6,226 nt of DNA from an archaeon (GCA_002688965.1 NZEE01000121.1:1-6226); one strand, 5' to 3'. Positions 1 to 4,032 are shown, counted from the first letter of the stretch. Made by a program: numbers and translations. The notes: a model not told the origin generated them from the letters alone.

Positions 1-2
1 AA

Positions 3-149
3 CTATGTACTAACTGTGACAAGGAAACACCATATAGTATAGACACACATATAGACGTAAGAAAACATTATGTAGAAGGTTCTGGTCAACTATGTAGTGA
101 GTGTTGGGACAATATATACAACAAGGATTCTGATAGTACGAATGTGTAA
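3..149 (+). CDS. C-terminal part of small zinc-ribbon protein (5' partial)
   Basis: An open frame enters from the left edge and stops with TAA at 147-149, leaving 48 residues. Two CxxC knuckles are visible: CTNC at residues 2-5 of the visible part and CSEC at 31-34, separated by 25 residues that include TPYSIDTHIDVRKHYVEG. This four-cysteine layout is that of a small zinc ribbon. Such tiny CxxC...CxxC proteins are common in the early regions of phages, but their partners are mostly unknown. Since the first knuckle lies almost at the edge, probably only a few N-terminal residues are missing. It is followed by an untranslated stretch of about 290 bases. DNA, RNA or protein binding are all possible; I do not assign a function. 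Confidence 0.7.
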   Translation, partial: LCTNCDKETPYSIDTHIDVRKHYVEGSGQLCSECWDNIYNKDSDSTNV

Positions 150-192
150 GTGTTAGACTATTGATGTGTGAGAAGACTAAGCATAGCTTGAG

Positions 193-247
193 TTATCAAC
201 ATATTGAGAGTTATTAACATAATGAATTGTGGATAACTTGTTGATAA
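193..247. other. Cluster of four DnaA-box-like nonamers, possible replication origin
   Basis: Four nonamers related to the DnaA box TTATCCACA lie within 55 bases. TTATCAACA (193-201) and TTATTAACA (211-219) are on the + strand. TGTGGATAA (228-236), an exact match, and TGTTGATAA (239-247) are on the - strand. The two pairs therefore face each other. Downstream are a GTGTAGAA direct repeat at 289-296 and 309-316 (20-bp period) and an inverted repeat ATAGTACA (273-280) / TGTACTAT (339-346). The region lies between genes and is AT-rich. A host-DnaA-dependent origin is one reading; an operator for a phage regulator is another. Only one box is a perfect match. Confidence 0.35.
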
Positions 248-358
248 GTTTGTGTATGAGGACTGGTGATAGATAGTACATATACATAGTGTAGAATACA
301 AGTTTTCTGTGTAGAAAAATACAATACGCTCACATACTTGTACTATACATACTATATG

Positions 359-379
359 TGGTTACAAACTGTTACAATT
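359..379 (+). promoter_or_regulatory. GTTACA tandem element upstream of P1
   Basis: Two GTTACA hexamers start at 361 and 371, exactly 10 bp apart, so both fall on the same face of the helix. The 21-base block is repeated with a single difference at 1191-1211. In both places the second hexamer starts 15 bp before the -35 box. It occurs only at the two promoters with poor -35 boxes, so it looks like an activator site, though a repressor site is also possible. Confidence 0.55.
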
Positions 380-385
380 AAACGC

Positions 386-415
386 TTGTATCACACGCAC
401 AAAGCGTCGTATATT
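386..415 (+). promoter_or_regulatory. Promoter P1 (sigma70-type) for the gene at 442
   Basis: The -35 box is TTGTAT (386-391), the spacer is 18 bp and the -10 box is TATATT (410-415) followed by A. The expected start is near 421-423, giving a leader of about 20 bases. That leader consists largely of GAGAGAGAGA (425-434), which would also have to serve as the ribosome binding region of the gene at 442. The -10 block CGTATATTATAGTAG matches the other promoters of this window. Confidence 0.7.
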
Positions 416-441
416 ATAGTAGTTGAGAGAGAGATAAATAA

Positions 442-696
442 ATGACTTTAACAAATAAACAAATGAGAACAATATATGACTGGAATTTTTCGAGGAATAT
501 ATCGTTATTTAGTAACTGGTCACAAAGAAAAGCGTTAGAATTGAGTAGGTTTTGTAAAGAACAAGCTAATGAATTTACTGATGACTATAGCTATTGGGGT
601 TTTACTGTTGGAAATGGTAGACCTGCTAAGATGAATAAGAGTGTTTTACTTAGACTTTCATCTGATTTGTGTGATTATAAGAGTGATGTGTTATAA
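442..696 (+). CDS. Hypothetical small phage protein (84 aa)
   Basis: I do not recognise this 84-residue protein. It is soluble in appearance, with no signal peptide or membrane segment. Several aromatic residues are spread along it (YDWNF, FSNWSQ, YSYWGF), and a probable helix spans about residues 24-45. The start at 442 is set by P1, whose predicted transcript begins only about 20 bases upstream. There is no classical AGGAGG; the purine-rich GAGAGAGAGA at 425-434 is at the right distance and the same arrangement precedes the gene at 1270. The gene forms its own transcription unit, closed by a UACG-loop hairpin at 704-739. Placement suggests an early accessory gene; no function is inferred. 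Confidence 0.75.
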   Translation: MTLTNKQMRTIYDWNFSRNISLFSNWSQRKALELSRFCKEQANEFTDDYSYWGFTVGNGRPAKMNKSVLLRLSSDLCDYKSDVL

Positions 697-703
697 AACC
701 TTA

Positions 704-739
704 AATTTTAAGTATCACTACGGTGAGTAATCTTAAATT
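704..739 (+). promoter_or_regulatory. mRNA hairpin with UACG tetraloop after the gene at 442
   Basis: TCAC (715-718) pairs with GTGA (723-726) around TACG, giving the very stable cUACGg (UNCG class) tetraloop. An outer stem AATTTTAAG (704-712) pairs with CTTAAATT (732-739) with one bulge. No T-run follows, so it is a poor intrinsic terminator. UNCG hairpins between genes are known in T4-like phage mRNAs. It more likely protects the 3' end of the mRNA or slows polymerase. Confidence 0.45.
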
Positions 740-775
740 ATTAGGTGAAATAGATGAAATAAATAAAGAAAAGGC

Positions 776-805
776 TTGACTTATATGCCATAATAGTTGT
801 ATATT
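776..805 (+). promoter_or_regulatory. Promoter P2, drives the small RNA
   Basis: The -35 box is TTGACT (776-781), the spacer is 18 bp and the -10 box is TATATT (800-805) followed by A. Spacer and -10 share ATGCCA and GTTGTATATTA with P5. The predicted start at about 812 falls exactly at the base of the closing stem of the RNA that follows. No protein-coding start is found before the terminator, so the promoter is devoted to a noncoding transcript. Confidence 0.78.
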
Positions 806-811
806 AGTATA

Positions 812-1008
812 AGAATTGAGAGATACCCGCATACTTAGGTTGTTTGGCGTCCACGATCGGACTAGAGACCAACTAATAGCCTCAGTCCCTCCGGGTTCTC
901 TCTCCACAATTAAATAGGTTATATTAGTGAATGGGTCTTTATTCCTTTCTACCCATTCACGACAAAGGGCCACAATGGTTAACTCCTTTTCCAGTGGCCC
1001 TTTTTTTT
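812..1008 (+). ncRNA. Structured small RNA of about 197 nt, novel candidate
   Basis: A free-standing transcript bounded by P2 and a strong intrinsic terminator, with no convincing reading frame on the + strand. A long closing stem starts at the 5' end: AATTG (814-818) with CAATT (907-911), AGAGA (819-823) with TCTCT (899-903), and ACCCG (825-829) with CGGGT (892-896), separated by small bulges. Inside, GTCC (849-852) pairs with GGAC (859-862), probably enclosed by TTAG/TTG (835-842) with CAA/CTAA (about 870-876). GGACT (859-863) can alternatively pair with AGTCC (884-888), so two folds compete. Next come a perfect 10-bp hairpin, GTGAATGGGT (927-936) with ACCCATTCAC (951-960), and the terminator hairpin. 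Both loops are pyrimidine-rich and contain TCCTTT, resembling the 3' end of 16S rRNA. I recognise no known family: it is not tmRNA, RNase P RNA or a tRNA, and I see no GOLLD or glnA motif. Antisense regulation is the leading guess. Confidence 0.72.
964..1008 (+). terminator. Intrinsic terminator of the small RNA
   Basis: AAAGGGCCAC (964-973) pairs with GTGGCCCTTT (994-1003), and the helix extends with TGG (976-978) to CCA (991-993) across an AA bulge. It is followed by a run of eight T (1001-1008). The 12-base loop TTAACTCCTTTT (979-990) is an anti-Shine-Dalgarno sequence complementary to ribosome binding sites further down the window. Confidence 0.9.
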
Positions 1009-1101
1009 GTGCTTCGCGTAATAGTTGTATAATACAAGTAACTCGCTTGGATGAGCATTCGAATGGTTATAATTATTTTACAAAGGATAAAGATAATCCT
1101 T
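1004..1101 (+). other. Gene-free stretch with weak promoter-like sequence and short hairpins
   Basis: TAATAGTTGTATAATAC (from 1019) resembles the -10 region of P2 and contains TATAAT (1028-1033), but no -35 box is present beyond the T-run of the terminator. It is followed by CAAG/CTTG around TAACTCG, by the palindrome CATTCGAATG, and by a hairpin AAGGAT (1083-1088) / ATCCTT (1096-1101) whose right arm overlaps the -35 box of P3. No reading frame is seen. Confidence 0.35.
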
Positions 1102-1129
1102 GACTTGCATGCATAAAAGGTCGTATATT
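1100..1129 (+). promoter_or_regulatory. Promoter P3 (sigma70-type), tandem with P4
   Basis: The -35 box is TTGACT (1100-1105), the spacer is 18 bp and the -10 box is TATATT (1124-1129) followed by A. Unlike the others it is not followed by GAGAGA, but by GGGACCT and a run of nine A. Nothing codes between it and the gene at 1270, so it would add a leader of about 130 bases to that gene by reading through P4. A hairpin arm overlaps its -35 box. Confidence 0.65.
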
Positions 1130-1190
1130 ATATGGGACCTATATATAAAAAAAAAGAACTTAACTTACACCTAAAGTAACGCTTTAAGTC

Positions 1191-1211
1191 TGGTTACATA
1201 CTGTTACAATT
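1191..1211 (+). promoter_or_regulatory. GTTACA tandem element upstream of P4
   Basis: Second copy of the element at 359-379, 20 of 21 bases identical. GTTACA hexamers start at 1193 and 1203, 10 bp apart, with the second again 15 bp before the -35 box. Conserved sequence and spacing at two separate promoters argue for a protein binding site. Confidence 0.55.
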
Positions 1212-1217
1212 TGGTTC

Positions 1218-1246
1218 TTGATATATCGCTAGAATCTTCGTATATT
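1218..1246 (+). promoter_or_regulatory. Promoter P4 for the gene at 1270
   Basis: The -35 box is TTGATA (1218-1223), the spacer is 17 bp and the -10 box is TATATT (1241-1246) followed by A. The predicted start at about 1253 leaves a leader under 20 bases, dominated by GAGAGAGA (1259-1266), which again must act as the ribosome binding region. Confidence 0.68.
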
Positions 1247-1269
1247 AGTATAGACGATGAGAGAGATAA

Positions 1270-1521
1270 ATGAATAACACGAGTTTAGAATTAGTTGATG
1301 AGTTTTTAGAAGAAACGCCTGGTTATGATGTGAATGATACTGATGAGAGATATCATTACAAACTATGTAGTCGTTCTGTTACCATCGGTACGTTTGGTGC
1401 TGAAGTATGTGCGGGGAACTTTGATGGATTTATTAGTTCTAATATGAATGTGTCTGAATGTGATGGTAGAGGTGAATATAACATCGTTGATTGTGGGCTA
1501 GGAACTCCACCATTAATATAA
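1270..1521 (+). CDS. Hypothetical small phage protein (83 aa)
   Basis: I do not recognise this 83-residue protein. It is acidic, with an N-terminal run ELVDEFLEETPGYDVNDTDE (residues 7-26), and has four cysteines (in KLCSR, EVCAG, SECDG and VDCGL). These are irregularly spaced and do not form a CxxC pair, so a zinc site is not evident. The second half is rich in Gly, Val and Ile and probably forms beta strands. The start follows GAGAGAGATAA, the same leader type as the gene at 442, and is fixed by the P4 start about 17 bases upstream. The next gene begins 173 bases later after a structured leader, and no clear promoter lies between, so the two may be cotranscribed. Confidence 0.72.
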   Translation: MNNTSLELVDEFLEETPGYDVNDTDERYHYKLCSRSVTIGTFGAEVCAGNFDGFISSNMNVSECDGRGEYNIVDCGLGTPPLI

Positions 1522-1694
1522 AAAGATTAGATTTCACACGGGATGTCAGTACGGCATTCTATGAGAGGACTTGTTATCCTCCAACTATAAGTTACAAAAG
1601 AAGGAGTTATTAACCTTAGTGACTTTATACCGAGAGATGAAGTGGCTTCATTACCCACGATGTATCTCTCAAAAAATTCTTGGAGAAATAAAAT
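1522..1694 (+). promoter_or_regulatory. Structured leader of the alpha-CTD-like gene
   Basis: This untranslated stretch holds a hairpin GAGGA (1565-1569) / TCCTC (1577-1581) with a 7-base loop. A second hairpin closes with GAGAGAT (1632-1638) / ATCTCTC (1664-1670) and contains GTGG (1642-1645) / CCAC (1655-1658). AAGGAG at 1601-1606 looks like a ribosome binding site 12 bases before GTG at 1619, opening a 27-codon frame that ends at 1702, inside the next gene. The real binding site for the gene at 1695 is GGAG (1682-1685), just after the second hairpin. Translation of the short frame would melt that hairpin, so translational coupling is plausible but unproven. Confidence 0.4.
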
Positions 1695-1973
1695 ATGATT
1701 GAACAAATGGAATTAGATTTAAATATATCACCCAGCATTGAGGTATTATCTTTTACACCAAGACAAATCAAGATATTGAATGGAAGAGGTATCAGGACAA
1801 TAGATAGTTTGGTTAATTCAGAGGATGTAAAGTTTTGGGGTTTGAGAAGTTATTTAATTTGTATCAAATGGGTGGAAAAATATAGAGTTGAAAATATAAT
1901 TAATGAATTAGAAGAAATGGATATTGAATATCCAATGGATTGGAAAAATAAAATAATTGAAAATAAAGCTTGA
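1695..1973 (+). CDS. Small protein resembling RNA polymerase alpha C-terminal domain
   Basis: Residues about 16-78 have the pattern of the alpha-CTD helix-hairpin-helix fold. The segment LSFTPRQIKILNGRGIRTID (18-37) followed by SLVNSE corresponds to the 'L..R..N.L...GI.TI.DLV..SE' part of alpha. EKYRVENIINELEEMDIEY (61-79) corresponds to the closing 'LGKKSLTEI...L...GL' helix. Between them is KFWGLRSYLICIKWV, which differs from alpha, and the typical NLGKKS is reduced to WVEKYRVE. With 92 residues it is about the size of the isolated domain, with no assembly domain. Alpha-CTD binds UP-element DNA and activators, so this protein could act on transcription; that is inference. The start has GGAG (1682-1685) 9 bases upstream. 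Its stop TGA (1971-1973) lies inside the -35 box of P5. A generic HhH DNA-binding protein is the alternative. Confidence 0.6.
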   Translation: MIEQMELDLNISPSIEVLSFTPRQIKILNGRGIRTIDSLVNSEDVKFWGLRSYLICIKWVEKYRVENIINELEEMDIEYPMDWKNKIIENKA

Positions 1974-1999
1974 CTCACATGCCAAAAGTGTTGTATATT
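1970..1999 (+). promoter_or_regulatory. Promoter P5 for the CobS-like ATPase gene
   Basis: The -35 box is TTGACT (1970-1975), the spacer is 18 bp and the -10 box is TATATT (1994-1999) followed by ATAGTAG. The -35 box contains the stop codon of the preceding gene. The predicted start near 2006 gives a leader of about 40 bases beginning with GATGATGAGAGAGAA and ending in a good ribosome binding site, AAAAGGAG (2035-2042), 5 bases before the ATG. Confidence 0.78.
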
Positions 2000-2047
2000 A
2001 TAGTAGATGATGAGAGAGAAATTAAACAATAATAAAAAGGAGTTTTA

Positions 2048-3241
2048 ATGAGTAAAAATATGATATTACCTGATGTAGTATGTAAGGTTGAAAAGAGTGG
2101 TAATAGGTATAATGCCTGGTCTACTGATGGTGTTAAATATACATCCGAATGTACAACCGGTTGTAGGAAAAATGCTTATAATGGTGATTATTTTATAGGT
2201 AGGTTTCCGGCAAAGAATGGTGGTACTTCTTGGAGGCGTGTTACTGAAAAGGTTTTGGTTCAGATGGAGTTAAATTCACCTACAGTAACAGTTGATAATT
2301 CTAACCCAGTAGAGGTTCCTGAAGAACATGCTGAGGTTCTTAGTTTTATACATAATAGTTACAGTTTAAAACCTCGCGGTTTGATGATGAATGAACTTAA
2401 ATGGAAGTACTTAATAAGGTCTGCTGTTCGAGGTAAGAATATAATGATGACTGGTCCTGCCGGATGTGGTAAAACTATGGCAGCTAAGGCCCTTGTTAAT
2501 TCACTTGACAGACCTGATTACTATTTCAATTTGGGAGCTACACAAGATCCTCGGGCAACACTAATTGGTAATACACACTTTGAGAGTGATAAAGGTACTT
2601 ACTTTAGTGAATCAATGTTTGTTAAGGCAATACAAACTCCAAATGCAGTTATACTATTAGATGAGTTAAGTAGGGCTCACCCAGATGCTTGGAATATATT
2701 AATGACAGTATTGGACTATGGTCAGAGATATCTTCGGTTGGATGAACAAGATGGCCAGGCAACTATAAAAGTTGCTAATAATGTTACCTTCATAGCTACG
2801 GCTAATATAGGTAATGAGTATACATCTACTCGTCAGTTGGATAAGGCTCTAATGGATAGGTTCACTATAGTAGAGATGGATATGTTAAATGAATCAGAAG
2901 AATATGAATTATTAACATATATGTTTCCTAATGTAGATAGTAAGGCATTAGGTAATGTAAGTAAAATTGCCAGTTTAACTCGTAGTGAATCAACATCAGA
3001 TACAGCGAGAATACCTTTCGGTATTAGTACCAGAACAACAGTAGAACTATCAGGGTTACTATATGACGGCTTCTCATTAGAAGAAGCATCAGAGGTCAGT
3101 ATCTATCCCCAGTATGATAATACAGGTGGTGTAGATAGTGAACGAACATTCGTAAAACAAATAGTTCAAAAATTCTGTGATGACGGTTCTGGTGATGAAT
3201 TATTCAATGAAGATGAAGTAAAAGAAGCTACTGACTTTTAG
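2048..3241 (+). CDS. cobS: CobS/MoxR-like AAA+ ATPase
   Basis: A 397-residue ATPase of the CobS/MoxR branch. Walker A is GPAGCGKT (136-143), Walker B is VILLDE (201-206), and sensor 1 is FIATAN (248-253). The LDKALMDRF block (264-272) supplies the probable arginine finger R271, and GISTRT (325-330) is the likely sensor 2 region with R329. Residues 1-75 form a separate domain with C35, C39 and many aromatic and glycine residues; 84-100 is an acidic linker. The last 20 residues are acidic. CobS is the ATPase subunit of aerobic cobaltochelatase and works with CobT; phage homologues are annotated cobS, but their substrate is unknown and they may serve as MoxR-type chaperones. No CobT or von Willebrand-domain partner lies in this window. 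The start is supported by AAAAGGAG at 2035-2042 and the P5 leader. The catalytic motifs are intact. Confidence 0.88.
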   Translation: MSKNMILPDVVCKVEKSGNRYNAWSTDGVKYTSECTTGCRKNAYNGDYFIGRFPAKNGGTSWRRVTEKVLVQMELNSPTVTVDNSNPVEVPEEHAEVLSFIHNSYSLKPRGLMMNELKWKYLIRSAVRGKNIMMTGPAGCGKTMAAKALVNSLDRPDYYFNLGATQDPRATLIGNTHFESDKGTYFSESMFVKAIQTPNAVILLDELSRAHPDAWNILMTVLDYGQRYLRLDEQDGQATIKVANNVTFIATANIGNEYTSTRQLDKALMDRFTIVEMDMLNESEEYELLTYMFPNVDSKALGNVSKIASLTRSESTSDTARIPFGISTRTTVELSGLLYDGFSLEEASEVSIYPQYDNTGGVDSERTFVKQIVQKFCDDGSGDELFNEDEVKEATDF

Positions 3242-3530
3242 AATGGTGGTTTAACGAAGAATTTAGTGTGTTCCTGACATTATTGTTGGGAACACCATAG
3301 TTAACTCGGAAAGGGCCATTTCAAGATTTTAACAACTTGATTCGGTTTTTCGGTTTGACAAAAAATAATTATTGAGGGCTCTGACTAGCGTATATTTCGA
3401 GGTAGCTTTTTTCGGGCCATATAAATTAACATATAGTAATTTGATACTTCGTATCAAGCTCGTTAGTATCAATCTATAGAAGAAGCGTTAAAATAAAGCT
3501 TGATAAACAAAATAGGAGAACCTAAGAACG
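3242..3530 (+). promoter_or_regulatory. Gene-free stretch with several RNA hairpins, possible two-state leader
   Basis: No convincing gene is present on either strand. GTGTTCC (3268-3274) pairs with GGAACAC (3289-3295). An alternative pairing, ATGGTG (3243-3248) with CACCAT (3293-3298), competes with it. TCAAG/CTTGA forms a small hairpin near 3321-3340. TTGACA (3355-3360) has no -10 box at normal distance, and TATATT (3391-3396) has no -35 box. AAAGGGCCA (3310-3318) and TTAACTC (3301-3307) repeat words from the small-RNA terminator region. TTGATAC (3441-3447) can pair with GTATCAA at 3451-3457 or with a second copy at 3466-3472; the latter extends with TATAG (3432-3436) / CTATA (3474-3478). 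Confidence 0.4.
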
Positions 3531-3722
3531 ATGGAAAATATAAACTTAGAAGATAAAAGGTTAACAGGTTGGATAGATCAGTTTAAAGGTGCGTATGATG
3601 CTTTACTGTTTATTGCAATTGTAGCCTTAATGGTAATTACAGGTGGTAATGGTCAATTAATTGAATTTAGTATTACAGTTATATTGTTATTACTATTATT
3701 CAGAAAGCAGCCGGTTAAATAA
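3531..3722 (+). CDS. Small membrane protein, two predicted helices (63 aa)
   Basis: A 63-residue protein with two hydrophobic segments, about residues 24-38 (LLFIAIVALMVITGG) and 44-57 (EFSITVILLLLLF), joined by a short NGQL turn. An N-terminal soluble part of about 22 residues (ENINLEDKRLTGWIDQFKGA) precedes them, and a short basic tail, RKQPVK, follows. It probably forms a helical hairpin in the host inner membrane. The size and topology would fit a class II holin, but many phage membrane proteins look similar and no lysin gene is in view. AGGAG (3514-3518) lies 12 bases before the ATG and sits in a possible mini-hairpin TAGG/CCTA (3513-3524). The next membrane protein begins 6 bases after its stop, so the two are probably made together. 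Confidence 0.68.
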   Translation: MENINLEDKRLTGWIDQFKGAYDALLFIAIVALMVITGGNGQLIEFSITVILLLLLFRKQPVK

Positions 3723-3728
3723 AAAAGA

Positions 3729-3953
3729 ATGTGGACAGTTAACTGGATTGGATTGATTGGTGTATATGTTTTTATGGCATATGTAATGTTAGTTGAGGTT
3801 CAGGGTATATTTGGTTATATAATGGGTGCTGTATGTATACCCATTATATTCCTCTTATTATACTGGTGGATTAATCAATCAACTGAACAATATACGCCAG
3901 TCAAACGAGAGAAGAAAAAATCTCGTGGCAAGTATTCGAAGTATTACAGATAA
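3729..3953 (+). CDS. Small membrane protein with basic tail (74 aa)
   Basis: A 74-residue protein with two hydrophobic segments, about residues 5-23 (NWIGLIGVYVFMAYVMLV) and 27-49 (IFGYIMGAVCIPIIFLLLYW). The C-terminal tail of about 25 residues is strongly basic (KREKKKSRGKYSKYYR). By the positive-inside rule both ends would be cytoplasmic, with the tail free to contact nucleic acid or the membrane surface. It begins 6 bases after the preceding membrane gene. No good Shine-Dalgarno sequence precedes the ATG (only A-rich sequence), which suggests translation coupled to the upstream gene. It may form a pair with that protein, for instance holin and partner, but this rests only on size, topology and neighbourhood. 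The tRNA-Cys gene begins 7 bases downstream. Confidence 0.65.
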   Translation: MWTVNWIGLIGVYVFMAYVMLVEVQGIFGYIMGAVCIPIIFLLLYWWINQSTEQYTPVKREKKKSRGKYSKYYR

Positions 3954-3959
3954 AAAAAT

Positions 3960-4032
3960 ATAGTGGTGGCTGAATGGTTAAAGCAGTAGACTGCAAATCT
4001 ACTTTGTGTCGGTTCGATTCCGACCCACTATT
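3960..4032 (+). tRNA. tRNA-Cys (anticodon GCA)
   Basis: The cloverleaf is complete. The acceptor stem is ATAGTGG (3960-3966) with CCACTAT (4025-4031), 7 perfect pairs. The D stem is GCT (3969-3971) with AGC (3982-3984). The anticodon stem is GTAGA (3986-3990) with TCTAC (3998-4002) around loop CTGCAAA, anticodon GCA at 3993-3995. The T arm is GTCGG (4008-4012), loop TTCGATT, CCGAC (4020-4024). The discriminator base is T at 4032, as expected for cysteine. No CCA is encoded, so the host must add it. Confidence 0.95.

Noticed and set aside
185..380. CRISPR-like or iteron array
   Set aside because: The repeats are short, differ from one another and are irregularly spaced; there is no repeat-spacer pattern.
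701..973. A 90-codon open frame on the minus strand
   Set aside because: It runs across the UACG hairpin, promoter P2 and the small RNA on the other strand, and is the mirror image of strong structural signals. No minus-strand promoter is seen, and all other genes are on the + strand.
812..1008. Small RNA as tmRNA, tRNA-like RNA or a metabolite riboswitch
   Set aside because: There is no acceptor/T-arm structure, no tag frame and no known aptamer motif that I recognise, and it ends in a terminator without a dependent downstream frame, so it appears to be a separate RNA.
3355..3396. TTGACA and TATATT as a sixth promoter
   Set aside because: They are 30 bp apart, too far to work as one sigma70 promoter, and neither has a partner box at normal distance.
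3363..3431. Short minus-strand frame beginning ATGGCCCGAAAAAAG
   Set aside because: Only 11 codons, on the opposite strand to every other gene and without a convincing ribosome binding site.
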